NCBI GenBank assembly: GCA_949288715.1
Contig: CASELH010000027.1
Coordinates: forward strand, 1-33,278
Length of the DNA: 33,278 nucleotides
Direction: 5' to 3'
Origin: an uncultured Bacteroides sp.
GTDB lineage: Bacteria > Bacteroidota > Bacteroidia > Bacteroidales > Bacteroidaceae
A program made the position numbers and the translations under genes. The notes under the pieces were generated by a model. It worked only from the letters and a program-made list of their open reading frames with translations, made no database searches and was not told the origin of the DNA. Positions 8,732 through 17,324 of the stretch are shown in pieces. Numbering within the stretch: position 1 is the stretch's first letter; every line of letters begins with the position of its first letter.

Positions 8732-10870
8732 ATGGCAACATTACAAAAAATTCGGTCAAAAGGACCCTTGTTGGTGATTGCTGTGGGTTTGGCCTTGTTT
8801 GCCTTTATTGCAGGTGATGCATGGCAAGTAATCCAGCCGCACCAATCGCAAGATGTAGGTGAGATTAATGGTGAATCGCTTTCTGCCCAGGATTATCAAA
8901 CACTGTTGGAGGAGTATACGGAAGTCGTAAAATTCTCCAGCGGTCTAAGTGCACTGAGCGATGCACAGTCTGATCAGTTGAAAGATGAAGTATGGCAGAC
9001 ATACGTTAACAATAAGTTGATTGAAAATGAGGCTGAAAAGTTGGGCTTGACTGTTCCTAATGAAGAAGTTCAGGCTATCATAGATGCAGGTACGCACCCC
9101 ATATTGCAGCAGACGCCGTTCCGCAACCCGAGTACCGGCGCTTTTGACAAGGACGTATTGAAACAATTCTTGGTGGAATACTCCAAGATGAATGTGGCAC
9201 AGTTGCCTTCGCAATATGCCGAATACTATCAGAACATGTATAACTTCTGGCGGTTCATCGAGAAGACCTTGATACAGACCCGTCTGCAGGAAAAATACAT
9301 GGCTTTGATTTCCAATTCTCTTCTTTCCAATCCTGTAGAAGCCCAGGAGGCTTTCGACGGGAAGAATAGCCAAAGCAACTTGTTGCTCGCAGCTGTTCCT
9401 TATACGGCTGTTGCCGATTCGTTGGTTCCGGTTTCCGAAGCCGACTTAAAGGCTGCATACGACAAGAAGAAGGAACAGTACAGACAATACGTTGAAACCC
9501 GTAACATCAAGTATATCGATGTGCAGGTTACTGCCAGCCAGGCCGATAGAGATGCACTTCAAAAAGAAATGGAAGAATATACGACTCAGTTGGCCAATAC
9601 TTCAGCCGATTATGCTACGTTTGTACGTTCTACAGGGTCGTCAGTTCCTTATGTAGATTTGTACTACACTACTCGTACATTGCCTTCGGATGTTGTGGCT
9701 CGTCTGGATTCTGTAGCGGTAGGTGATGTTTTTGGTCCCTATTATTATGCTGCCGATAATACCTTGAATTCGTTTAAAAAGTTGGGCAAGGCTTCTATGG
9801 CCGATTCTATTGAATTCCGCCAGATTCAAGTAGTGGCTGCAGATGCTGCCAAGACGAAGGCTTTGGCTGATAGCATTTACGGTGCTATTAAGGGTGGTGC
9901 CGATTTCGCAGAATTGGCTAAGAAGTATGGCCAAACGGGTGAGCCTACGTGGATTTCGTCTGCCAATTATGAAGGCGCCCAGATTGATGGTGACAACTTG
10001 AAGTATATCGGTGCTATTACCACCTTGAACAAGGGCGAGTTGGTAAACCTGGCTTTGACTCAGGCTAATGTCATCATGCAGGTTACTGACAAGAAAGCAG
10101 TGAAAGACAAATATAAAGTAGCTATTGTAAAACGTACGGTTGACTTCAGCAAGGAGACTTATAGCAAAGCATACAATGACTTCAGCTCCTTTATTGCTAC
10201 CAACAATACCTTGGAGAAGATGGTGGCTAATGCAGAAGATGCCGGTTACAGATTGCTGGACAGAAACGACCTGTCGAGTGCTGAACATGGTATTGGCGGT
10301 ATTCGCGACACTAAGGATGCCTTGAGATGGGTATTCGAAGCTAAACCGGGTGAGGTTTCCGGCCTGTATGAGTGTGGAGAAAGTGATCACATGCTGGTTG
10401 TGGGTTTGGAGAGCGTAGTGCCCGAAGGCTATCGTCCTTTAACTTTGGTACAAGACCAGTTGAGGTATGAAGTGCTGCGTGACAAGAAAGCAGAAAAAAT
10501 CATGGCAGATATGAAAGCTTCGGGTGCTGCTTCGTTTGACCAATACAAGAACTTGGAAAATGCTGTTCAAGACTCTGTGAAGTTGGTTACTTTCGGCGCT
10601 CCTGCTTATGTATCGGCTTTGCGTAGCAGTGAACCTCTGGTGAGCGCATATGCTTCGGTGGGCGAAGTGAATAAGTTGAGTGCACCGATTAAGGGCAATG
10701 GCGGCGTATTTGTCCTCCAGACTTATGCAAAAGAAAACTTGGATGGCACTTACGACCAAAAGACAGAGGAAGAAGCGCTGGTAGGTCTATATACCCGCAT
10801 GGCAAGTCAGTTCTTGAACGACTTGTATCTGAAGGCGGATGTAAAGGATACCCGTTATCTGTTCTTCTAA
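8732..10870 (+). CDS. PpiD/SurA-like periplasmic peptidyl-prolyl isomerase
   Basis: A membrane-anchored periplasmic foldase of 712 residues that should assist proteins leaving the Sec channel. Seen in order: a short cytoplasmic start with MATLQKIRSKGPLLVI, one membrane segment (about 13-30), a SurA-N-like chaperone region (about 35-240) containing GEINGESLSAQDYQTLLEEY and NNKLIENEAEKLGLTVPNEE, a parvulin-type (PPIC) domain near 350-460 (SIEFRQIQVVAADAAKTKAL, GADFAELAKKYGQ, TTLNKGELVNL), and a long C-terminal helical part. This is the PpiD layout, slightly longer than the E. coli protein. A terminator follows 37 bases later. Confidence 0.9.
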   Translation: MATLQKIRSKGPLLVIAVGLALFAFIAGDAWQVIQPHQSQDVGEINGESLSAQDYQTLLEEYTEVVKFSSGLSALSDAQSDQLKDEVWQTYVNNKLIENEAEKLGLTVPNEEVQAIIDAGTHPILQQTPFRNPSTGAFDKDVLKQFLVEYSKMNVAQLPSQYAEYYQNMYNFWRFIEKTLIQTRLQEKYMALISNSLLSNPVEAQEAFDGKNSQSNLLLAAVPYTAVADSLVPVSEADLKAAYDKKKEQYRQYVETRNIKYIDVQVTASQADRDALQKEMEEYTTQLANTSADYATFVRSTGSSVPYVDLYYTTRTLPSDVVARLDSVAVGDVFGPYYYAADNTLNSFKKLGKASMADSIEFRQIQVVAADAAKTKALADSIYGAIKGGADFAELAKKYGQTGEPTWISSANYEGAQIDGDNLKYIGAITTLNKGELVNLALTQANVIMQVTDKKAVKDKYKVAIVKRTVDFSKETYSKAYNDFSSFIATNNTLEKMVANAEDAGYRLLDRNDLSSAEHGIGGIRDTKDALRWVFEAKPGEVSGLYECGESDHMLVVGLESVVPEGYRPLTLVQDQLRYEVLRDKKAEKIMADMKASGAASFDQYKNLENAVQDSVKLVTFGAPAYVSALRSSEPLVSAYASVGEVNKLSAPIKGNGGVFVLQTYAKENLDGTYDQKTEEEALVGLYTRMASQFLNDLYLKADVKDTRYLFF

Positions 10871-10907
10871 TAAAGGCGGAGTAGGTTTTTCTCCATTCTA
10901 AATAATA

Positions 10908-10943
10908 AAAAAGCCACCCGGGTTTAGGTCTGGGTGGCTTTTT
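10908..10943. terminator. Intrinsic terminator after ppiD (symmetrical)
   Basis: A 12-bp arm AAAAAGCCACCC (10908-10919) pairs with GGGTGGCTTTTT (10932-10943) around a 12-base loop. A/T tails on both sides would let it work in both directions. It ends 25 bases before the rlmN ATG, so rlmN depends on a promoter within or just after it, or on read-through. Confidence 0.9.
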
Positions 10944-10968
10944 GGCTAAAAATAGTAAACGAATAGGT

Positions 10969-11997
10969 ATGTCGAAACGGTCGCTTTTAGGCCTGACATT
11001 GGAGGAATTGCAGGCCGTAGTGAAAAATGCAGGAATGCCAGGGTTTGCTGCAAAGCAAATTGCCTCATGGTTATATGATAAGAAGGTCGCTTCAATTGAT
11101 GAAATGACAAACCTCTCATTGAAGCATAGAGAGGCCTTGAAAGATATTTATGAGGTGGGCGCAGAAGGGCCGATAGAAGCAATGCGCTCGGTAGACGGTA
11201 CTGTGAAATATCTGTATAGGGCAGGGGAAGGACATTTTGTTGAAGCTGTTTATATTCCGGAGGAAGACCGTGCCACGCTTTGTGTGTCTTCCCAAGTGGG
11301 CTGCAAAATGAACTGTAAGTTCTGCATGACCGGCAAGCAGGGATTCACGGCCAATCTGACTGCAGGGCAAATAGTCAATCAGATTAATTCGCTGCCGGAG
11401 CGGGATAAACTGACCAATATCGTGATGATGGGGATGGGTGAGCCGCTGGACAATCTGGACGAAGTGCTGAAAGCGCTGCACATCATGACATCGCCCTACG
11501 GATATGGCTGGAGCCCTAAGCGGATAACCCTCTCCACAGTAGGGCTGCGTAAAGGATTGCAGCGTTATATTGAGGAATGCGACTGCCATCTGGCCATTAG
11601 CCTTCATGCCCCTGTGCCTATGTTGCGGCGCGAACTGATGCCTGCCGAGAAAGCTTTCTCCATTACGGAAATAGTGGAGCTATTGAGGGCTTATGATTTC
11701 AGCAAACAGCGTCGGCTGTCTTTTGAATACATTGTGTTTAAAGGAGTAAATGATTCGATGGCACATGCCAAAGAGTTGTTGAAATTGTTGCGCGGATTGG
11801 ATTGCCGCATCAATCTGATACGTTTCCATGCCATTCCCGGGGTAGCATTGGAAGGGGCTGACATGGACACCATGATTGCCTTTCGCGACTACCTGACGAC
11901 ACACGGACTGTTTACTACCATACGTGCTTCGCGTGGGGAGGATATTTATGCTGCTTGCGGCATGTTGTCTACCGCTAAACAGGAGCAGAAAAAATAA
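10969..11997 (+). CDS. rlmN: Dual-specificity 23S rRNA/tRNA adenine-C2 methyltransferase
   Basis: A radical-SAM enzyme that methylates C2 of A2503 in 23S rRNA and A37 of some tRNAs. From the ATG at 10969 it has 342 residues, the usual family length. Seen: the iron-sulfur motif CKMNCKFC (C112, C116, C119), C105 in TLCVSSQ, and the methyl-carrying Cys near the end (C330 in GEDIYAACGML), the pair that defines RlmN. MMGMGEPLDNLDEV and ISLHAPVPMLRRELMP are also typical. A TTG in frame at 10942 would add nine residues but lies inside the terminator, so the ATG is chosen. Confidence 0.95.
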   Translation: MSKRSLLGLTLEELQAVVKNAGMPGFAAKQIASWLYDKKVASIDEMTNLSLKHREALKDIYEVGAEGPIEAMRSVDGTVKYLYRAGEGHFVEAVYIPEEDRATLCVSSQVGCKMNCKFCMTGKQGFTANLTAGQIVNQINSLPERDKLTNIVMMGMGEPLDNLDEVLKALHIMTSPYGYGWSPKRITLSTVGLRKGLQRYIEECDCHLAISLHAPVPMLRRELMPAEKAFSITEIVELLRAYDFSKQRRLSFEYIVFKGVNDSMAHAKELLKLLRGLDCRINLIRFHAIPGVALEGADMDTMIAFRDYLTTHGLFTTIRASRGEDIYAACGMLSTAKQEQKK

Positions 11998-12046
11998 ATT
12001 AATATAAATTATTTGTAGAGGTATGAAGGATATAAGCCATTCTTTG

Positions 12047-12054
12047 TAGCTTTG
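12047..12054 (+). promoter_or_regulatory. Possible -7 box before the DUF4837 gene
   Basis: TAGCTTTG matches TAnnTTTG and lies 22 bases before the gene start. No good -33 TTTG is at the normal spacing. Confidence 0.4.
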
Positions 12055-12076
12055 TAAGAATTAAACTCGTATCGAT

Positions 12077-13138
12077 ATGAAGAATTACTTATTTTATCTC
12101 GGCATGGCATTTCTGCTGGTATTCTTTACCGGATGTGGCAGGAAAGGGAAAAAGGGTATTTTTACTCCTACTTCCAGCGGACGGGCTTATGAATTGTTAG
12201 TGGTGATAGACCAAGGCATGTGGGAGCGTCCTGCCGGCAGGGCTTTGTTCAATGTGCTTGATTCAGACGTTCCGGGGCTTCCGCAGCCTGAGCGGTCTTT
12301 CCGCATTATGTATACCGATCCCTCCAATTATGATGCTACGTTGAAGCTGATTCGCAATATCATTATTGCTGAAGTCAACCCCGACCGCTATACGCAGCCT
12401 AAATTTAAGTATGCCAAGGATGTATATGCGGCTCCGCAAATGATTCTGACAATTCAGGCACCGGATGAAGCCTCGTTTGCCGAGTTTGTGAAAGAAAACA
12501 CGCAGGTCATTATAGACTTTTTTACGCATGCTGAAATGAATAGGCAGATGGCATTGCTGGAAGAAAGCCATAGCGATTATATATCCACTAAGGTGAAAAG
12601 CATGTTTGACTGCGATGTGTGGGTGCCCAGCGAATTGACAGCATCCAAGCAAGGGGAGAATTTCTTTTGGGTCGGTACAAATTCGGCTGTGGCCGACCAG
12701 AACTTTGTGATATATTCTTATCCCTATCGCGACAAGAATACCTTTACGAAGGAGTATTTTGTGCACAAGCGCGACTCTGTGATGAAAATCAATATTCCCG
12801 GGGCCAGAGAGGGAATGTATATGATGACAGACTCTTTGCTGACGGATGTGCGTCCCATTGTCGTGCAGGGCGATTATGCTTTTGAAGCACGCGGCCTGTG
12901 GAGAGTAAAGGGAGACTTGATGGGAGGGCCGTTTGTGTCCCACTCGCGGGTAGACCGTGCCAATCAGAGAGTTATTGTGGTGGAAATATTCGTGTATGCT
13001 CCAGAAAAGTTGAAGCGTGATTTGGTGCGCCAGCTGGAAGCCTCGCTATATACTTTGAAATTGCCGAGCAGCAAGCAGGAAGGAGTTGAGATTCCGGTAG
13101 GAGCTACGCGGAAGGATTCGATTAATGTGGAAGAATAA
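12077..13138 (+). CDS. DUF4837 family lipoprotein
   Basis: A 353-residue exported protein with a lipoprotein signal peptide ending in FTGC (Cys at residue 20). The body begins GRAYELLVVIDQGMWERPAGRALFNVLDSDVPGLPQPE, which I recognise as the DUF4837 pattern of Bacteroidetes, and continues with mixed alpha/beta sequence including FRIMYTDPSNYDATLKLIRNIII and GLWRVKGDLMGGPFVSHSRVD. No enzymatic motif is visible; the family function is unknown. It should be anchored in the periplasm or outer membrane. Only three bases separate it from pdxA, so the two, with the downstream regulator and lptE, probably form one operon. Confidence 0.8.
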   Translation: MKNYLFYLGMAFLLVFFTGCGRKGKKGIFTPTSSGRAYELLVVIDQGMWERPAGRALFNVLDSDVPGLPQPERSFRIMYTDPSNYDATLKLIRNIIIAEVNPDRYTQPKFKYAKDVYAAPQMILTIQAPDEASFAEFVKENTQVIIDFFTHAEMNRQMALLEESHSDYISTKVKSMFDCDVWVPSELTASKQGENFFWVGTNSAVADQNFVIYSYPYRDKNTFTKEYFVHKRDSVMKINIPGAREGMYMMTDSLLTDVRPIVVQGDYAFEARGLWRVKGDLMGGPFVSHSRVDRANQRVIVVEIFVYAPEKLKRDLVRQLEASLYTLKLPSSKQEGVEIPVGATRKDSINVEE

Positions 13139-13141
13139 AAG

Positions 13142-14239
13142 ATGGAAAATACAAAGATTAAAATAGGAATTACGCAGGGCGACATAAACGGGGTAGGGTA
13201 TGAAGTTATTCTGAAAACATTCTCCGACCCGGTAATGTTGGAACTTTGCACGCCGGTGATTTATGGCTCGCCTAAAGTGGCAGCTTATCATCGTAAGGCG
13301 TTGGAACTGCCCACCAACTTCAGTATAATCAATTCGGCAGCCGATGCGGCAGATAATCGCCTGAGCATTGTGAACTGCATAGACGAAGAAGTGAAAGTGG
13401 AGTTCTCAAAGCCGGATGCAGAGGCAGGGAAAGCCGCTTTGAATGCATTGGAAAAGGCAATAGAAGAATATCGGGACGGACTGATAGATGTAATTGTAAC
13501 CGCCCCCATCAATAAGCATACCATCCAGTCGGAAGAATTTGCTTTCCCCGGCCACACGGAGTATATCGAGCAGAAATTGGGTGAAGGGCGCAAAGCCTTG
13601 ATGATTCTGCTGAAGAATGATTTCAGGGTAGCCTTGGTTACAGGGCATATCCCGGTCAGCCAGATAGCCTCTACGATTACTAAGGAGCTGATAGAAGAGA
13701 AGCTGACGATATTTCATCAGTCGTTGAAGCTGGACTTTGGCATCAGCGCTCCCCGCATTGCCGTGCTGGCGTTGAATCCCCATGCCGGTGACGACGGACT
13801 GCTTGGTACCGAGGAGCAGAACGTCATTATCCCGGCCCTTCAAGAGATGTCGGCCAAAGGTGTGTTGTGTTATGGCCCGTATCCGGCAGACGGATTTATG
13901 GGGTCGGGCAACTTTACGGCATTTGATGGCGTGCTGGCAATGTATCACGACCAGGGGCTGGCACCGTTCAAAGCGCTGGCCATGGATGAAGGTGTGAACT
14001 ATACGGCCGGACTTCCTGTGGTGCGGACATCGCCCGCCCATGGCACCGCCTATGACATAGCCGGGAAGGGCATCGCTTCCGAAGACTCTTTCCGTCAAGC
14101 AGTATATGTGGCGATTGATGTATTCCGTAACCGGATGCGTGACAAAGAACTTCATGCCAGACCCTTGAAAAAACAGTATTATGATAAGCGGGACGACAGT
14201 GATAAGCTGAAGCTTGACGCTGCCGAGGAAGATTTGTAA
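13142..14239 (+). CDS. pdxA: 4-hydroxythreonine-4-phosphate dehydrogenase
   Basis: NAD-dependent enzyme of pyridoxal-5'-phosphate synthesis (DXP-dependent route). 365 residues, slightly longer than E. coli PdxA. Seen: start IGITQGDINGVGYEVI, VTAPINKHTIQ, the conserved FPGHTEYIEQKLG, TGHIPVSQIA, LALNPHAGDDGLLGTEEQ, GPYPADGFMGSGNFTAFD, AMYHDQGLAPFKAL and PAHGTAYDIAGKG. The metal-binding His residues of the family are present in GHTEYI, MYHDQG and the final PAHGTAYD. It is followed with one base between by the sigma-54 activator, so translation is probably coupled. Confidence 0.95.
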   Translation: MENTKIKIGITQGDINGVGYEVILKTFSDPVMLELCTPVIYGSPKVAAYHRKALELPTNFSIINSAADAADNRLSIVNCIDEEVKVEFSKPDAEAGKAALNALEKAIEEYRDGLIDVIVTAPINKHTIQSEEFAFPGHTEYIEQKLGEGRKALMILLKNDFRVALVTGHIPVSQIASTITKELIEEKLTIFHQSLKLDFGISAPRIAVLALNPHAGDDGLLGTEEQNVIIPALQEMSAKGVLCYGPYPADGFMGSGNFTAFDGVLAMYHDQGLAPFKALAMDEGVNYTAGLPVVRTSPAHGTAYDIAGKGIASEDSFRQAVYVAIDVFRNRMRDKELHARPLKKQYYDKRDDSDKLKLDAAEEDL

Positions 14240-14240
14240 C

Positions 14241-15497
14241 ATGACAAAGGCGGAGATACAACAGATAAAATTGCGTTTCGGCATCATCGGGAACAATGAA
14301 GCCTTGATGCGGGGGATAGATATTGCTATCCAGGTAGCTCCTACCGACCTCTCGGTTTTGATAACCGGTGAGAGCGGCGTAGGTAAGGAGAGTTTTCCGC
14401 AAATCATTCACCAGTATAGCCGGCGTAAGCATGGGCAATACATTGCCGTCAACTGTGGCGCTATCCCTGAAGGTACTATAGATTCAGAGTTGTTCGGGCA
14501 TGAGAAAGGTGCGTTTACCGGTGCCATAGGCGAGCGGAAAGGCTATTTTGGCGAGGCTAATGGCGGGACAATCTTTTTGGACGAGGTGGGCGAACTGCCA
14601 TTGTCTACCCAGGCCCGACTGCTGCGTGTGCTTGAAAGCGGCGAATTCATTAAAGTGGGCTCTTCCAAGGTGGAGAAGACGGATGTACGTATTGTGGCGG
14701 CCACCAATGTGAATCTTACCCAAGCCATTGCCGACGGACGGTTCCGGGAAGATTTGTATTATCGCCTGAACACGGTGCCCATCCAGGTGCCGCCTTTGCG
14801 CGAGCGTGGGGAGGATGTCGTCCTGCTGTTCCGCAAGTTTGCTTCCGACTTTGCCGAAAAATACCGCATGCCGGCCATACAGTTGACCGATGATGCCAAG
14901 CAGCTGTTGCTGGCCTACTCGTGGCCGGGAAATGTGCGCCAGCTCAAGAACATCACGGAACAGATATCCATCATTGAAACCAACCGCGACATCAATGCCG
15001 CCATACTGAAAGGGTATTTGCCTGCCGAACATAATGCCAGCAGCCTACCTGTGCTGTTTGGCATAAAGGATGGGAAGAACTTTAGCAGCGAGCGAGAAAT
15101 CCTTTACCAGGTACTGTTTGACATGCGCCAGGATGTGACTGAACTGAAGAAGCTGGTGCATGAGATAATGAAAGAACGGAACAAAGTGAGTGGAAACCCT
15201 GTGGCGGCCGGCGATGCCTATTATGCACAGCCGCCCCAGGTAGTGGCTGCGCAGCCGTTGAATATCCCCACCATTATCCCCACTACTCCGGTGAAGGAAG
15301 TGCATAAACCGACGGACGATGATATACAGGATACGGAAGAATACGTAGAAGAATCCCTCTCTTTGGACGAGGTGGAGAAAGAAATGATTCGCAAAGCGCT
15401 CGAAAAACATCATGGCAGGCGTAAGGCGGCTGCCCAGGATTTGAACATTTCGGAGCGCACTTTATACAGAAAAATCAAGGAATATGGCTTGGATTAA
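14241..15497 (+). CDS. Sigma-54-dependent transcriptional activator (AAA+ with Fis-type HTH, no sensor domain)
   Basis: An enhancer-binding protein of 418 residues that should drive open-complex formation by RpoN RNA polymerase. Seen: Walker A GESGVGKE (43-50), the sigma-54-contacting loop GAFTGA (90-95), Walker B IFLDEVGE (111-118), the arginine-finger region PPLRER, and a C-terminal Fis-type helix-turn-helix (about 375-418: ALEKHHGRRKAAAQDLNISERTLYRKIKEYG). The AAA+ domain begins almost at residue 10, with no receiver, PAS or GAF domain in front. Residues 270-370 form a linker that may sense something. The start at 14241 is one base after pdxA; the frame is open further upstream but only inside pdxA. 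Confidence 0.92.
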   Translation: MTKAEIQQIKLRFGIIGNNEALMRGIDIAIQVAPTDLSVLITGESGVGKESFPQIIHQYSRRKHGQYIAVNCGAIPEGTIDSELFGHEKGAFTGAIGERKGYFGEANGGTIFLDEVGELPLSTQARLLRVLESGEFIKVGSSKVEKTDVRIVAATNVNLTQAIADGRFREDLYYRLNTVPIQVPPLRERGEDVVLLFRKFASDFAEKYRMPAIQLTDDAKQLLLAYSWPGNVRQLKNITEQISIIETNRDINAAILKGYLPAEHNASSLPVLFGIKDGKNFSSEREILYQVLFDMRQDVTELKKLVHEIMKERNKVSGNPVAAGDAYYAQPPQVVAAQPLNIPTIIPTTPVKEVHKPTDDDIQDTEEYVEESLSLDEVEKEMIRKALEKHHGRRKAAAQDLNISERTLYRKIKEYGLD

Positions 15498-16011
15498 GAA
15501 ACTGGCATGTATAGGTGCCTTGGTAGGGCTGGCTCTCGTGGTCTATTCGTGCCGCATCAGCATGGGGCTGGCACCCATTACCTCTATCGATTACAGTAAG
15601 GTGAAAACCATAACCATCAGAGACTTCCAGAATGTGGCAGACTATGTGTATGCCCCTCTGGCCATTGAGTTCAACCAGAAGTTGAAGGACATGTTCATAC
15701 AGCAGACGCAGCTGCGGCTGGTAGATTCGGGCGGCGACCTGGAGCTCGGGGGCGAAATTACGGGTTACAACCAGTTCAATGAGTCGGTAGATGCCAGCGG
15801 ATTTTCATCGAAGGTGAAGCTGACGTTGACCGTTTCGGTGACCTACGTCAACAACGTGGACCATAAGGATGACTTCGAGAACCAGCAGTTTACGGCATTC
15901 CAGACGTACGACTCCTCCCAGTTGCTCACCGATGTGCAGGATGGCTTGATTACCGTCATGGTGAAGGACATTACGGAGCAGATATTCAACTCCACAGTAG
16001 CTAATTGGTAA
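15484..16011 (+). CDS. lptE: LptE-like LPS-assembly lipoprotein
   Basis: A 175-residue outer-membrane lipoprotein, the plug partner of LptD in LPS insertion. Seen: signal peptide MAWIKKLACIGALVGLALVVYSC with lipobox Cys at residue 23, then the Bacteroidetes LptE pattern (SMGLAPITSIDYSKVKTITI, LAIEFNQKLKDMFIQQTQLRLV, GDLELGGEITGYNQF, SSKVKLTLTVSVTYVN). The beta-alpha order fits the LptE fold. The first 14 bases overlap the regulator gene, indicating translational coupling. Together with lptC in this window it points to an LPS-transport theme. Confidence 0.85.
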   Translation: MAWIKKLACIGALVGLALVVYSCRISMGLAPITSIDYSKVKTITIRDFQNVADYVYAPLAIEFNQKLKDMFIQQTQLRLVDSGGDLELGGEITGYNQFNESVDASGFSSKVKLTLTVSVTYVNNVDHKDDFENQQFTAFQTYDSSQLLTDVQDGLITVMVKDITEQIFNSTVANW

Positions 16012-16023
16012 TCGCCCCCCCGT

Positions 16024-16773
16024 ATGACGCCCGAAACTTTGCTATCCTGGTTGCAGCAGCCCGAGCTGTTGAACCGCGACACGCTGAAAGAACTGCGCGC
16101 CGTACTGGCGCGCCACCCTTACTTCCAGGCGGCCAGGCTGCTGTATCTGAAGAATCTTTATGTGCTGCGCGATGCCTCGTTTGCCGACGAGCTGCGCCGG
16201 TCTGTGCTGTTTGTGGCCGACCGTCGCATACTGTTCCGCCTGATAGAGGGGTGCATGTACGACCGTCGTGAAGCAGGGAAGGCGAGACACGCAGTTGCCG
16301 CCGGGAAGGAAGAGCCGAGCGTAGACCGCACGTTGGCCCTGATTGATGCCTTCCTGGCCGACATGCCCGAGGAACAGCCCAAACAGATGGAGCTGGACTA
16401 TACGATGGACTACATGGCCTACCTGATGCAGGAAGACGCCGACGGCGGAGGCAGCGAGGCTGAAGAGGCCCCGGATGTCCCCAAACTCCGCGGGCAGGAA
16501 CTGATAGACGGCTTTATCCGCGGCGACAGGCCCGCGCGACCCGACGATGGCAGCCGACAGAGCCCGGACGGCGCGCCGGTGGCCTCCGATGCCGAGCTGG
16601 ACGATAGCTATTTCACCGAAACCCTGGCCAAAATCTACATCCGCCAGCACCGTTATGAGAAGGCACTTGAAATTATAAAAAAATTAAGCTTGAAATATCC
16701 AAAAAAAAGTGCTTACTTTGCAGACCAAATCAGAGATGTGGAACAAATGATTATTAACGCTAAATCCAAATAA
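16024..16773 (+). CDS. TPR-like protein between lptE and secG
   Basis: A 249-residue protein without a signal peptide, so probably cytoplasmic. Residues 1-95 are helical (MTPETLLSWLQQPELLNRDTL..., HPYFQAARLLYLKNL); residues 145-205 are an acidic, low-complexity linker; the C-terminal 45 residues carry one TPR-like pair (FTETLAKIYIRQHRYEKALEIIKKLSLKYPKKSAYFADQI). Proteins of this layout sit beside secG in Bacteroides genomes; the function is not known. A link to secretion is only suggested by position. It starts 12 bases after lptE and ends six bases before secG. Confidence 0.8.
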   Translation: MTPETLLSWLQQPELLNRDTLKELRAVLARHPYFQAARLLYLKNLYVLRDASFADELRRSVLFVADRRILFRLIEGCMYDRREAGKARHAVAAGKEEPSVDRTLALIDAFLADMPEEQPKQMELDYTMDYMAYLMQEDADGGGSEAEEAPDVPKLRGQELIDGFIRGDRPARPDDGSRQSPDGAPVASDAELDDSYFTETLAKIYIRQHRYEKALEIIKKLSLKYPKKSAYFADQIRDVEQMIINAKSK

Positions 16774-16779
16774 CCAAAG

Positions 16780-17142
16780 ATGTACTATTTATTGATTATC
16801 CTAATGCTGATAGCCGCCGTGCTGATGTGCTTCATCGTGTTGATTCAAAACTCCAAAGGAGGCGGTTTGGCATCGAGCTTCGCTTCGTCCAACCAAATCA
16901 TGGGCGTGCGCAAAACAACCGATTTCCTCGAGAAGGCCACGTGGACACTTGCCGCATTCATGGTCGTAGTGAGCATCGCCTCGGCCTACGTGTTGCCCAC
17001 AGCCACGCAAAGTGGCGACATCATCATGGAGCAGGCACAGCAGGAGCAGGCCACAAATCCCTACAACATGCCTATAGGCACCGCTGCCCCGCAGACCGAT
17101 GCGCCCGCGGCAACACCCGCTGCTCCCGATTCTGCTCAATAA
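16780..17142 (+). CDS. secG: Preprotein translocase subunit SecG
   Basis: The small accessory subunit of the SecYEG channel in the inner membrane. 120 residues with two membrane segments (about 2-22 and 51-73) and the family signature between them, VLIQNSKGGGLASSFASSNQIMG. The C-terminus is a flexible Gln/Ala/Pro tail, longer than the E. coli protein but usual for Bacteroidetes. It closes the long plus-strand block and is followed by a strong terminator. Confidence 0.95.
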   Translation: MYYLLIILMLIAAVLMCFIVLIQNSKGGGLASSFASSNQIMGVRKTTDFLEKATWTLAAFMVVVSIASAYVLPTATQSGDIIMEQAQQEQATNPYNMPIGTAAPQTDAPAATPAAPDSAQ

Positions 17143-17193
17143 CGTGAGCACGATGCCGAAGAAGATGATGGCCGTTTAAGGAAATAACAAGTA

Positions 17194-17228
17194 AAGGTTG
17201 GCGTCCCTCGGGATGTCAACCTTTTTTG
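17194..17228 (+). terminator. Intrinsic terminator after secG
   Basis: An 11-bp stem (17196-17206 with 17211-17221, two G-T pairs), a four-base loop and a run of six T. Confidence 0.9.
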
Positions 17229-17242
17229 CTGTCCTTACCACG

Positions 17243-17250
17243 TATCTTCG
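17243..17250 (+). promoter_or_regulatory. Possible -7 box of the MFS gene
   Basis: TATCTTCG, near TAnnTTTG, just after the secG terminator and 75 bases before the MFS gene. The only TTTG upstream (17225) is closer than usual. Confidence 0.3.
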
Positions 17251-17324
17251 GGGGTAGTAAATGTTTCCCTATGAGGGTATCGTCTGTATCCTATGGAAGA
17301 ATGACATAAATAACAATAACAGAT

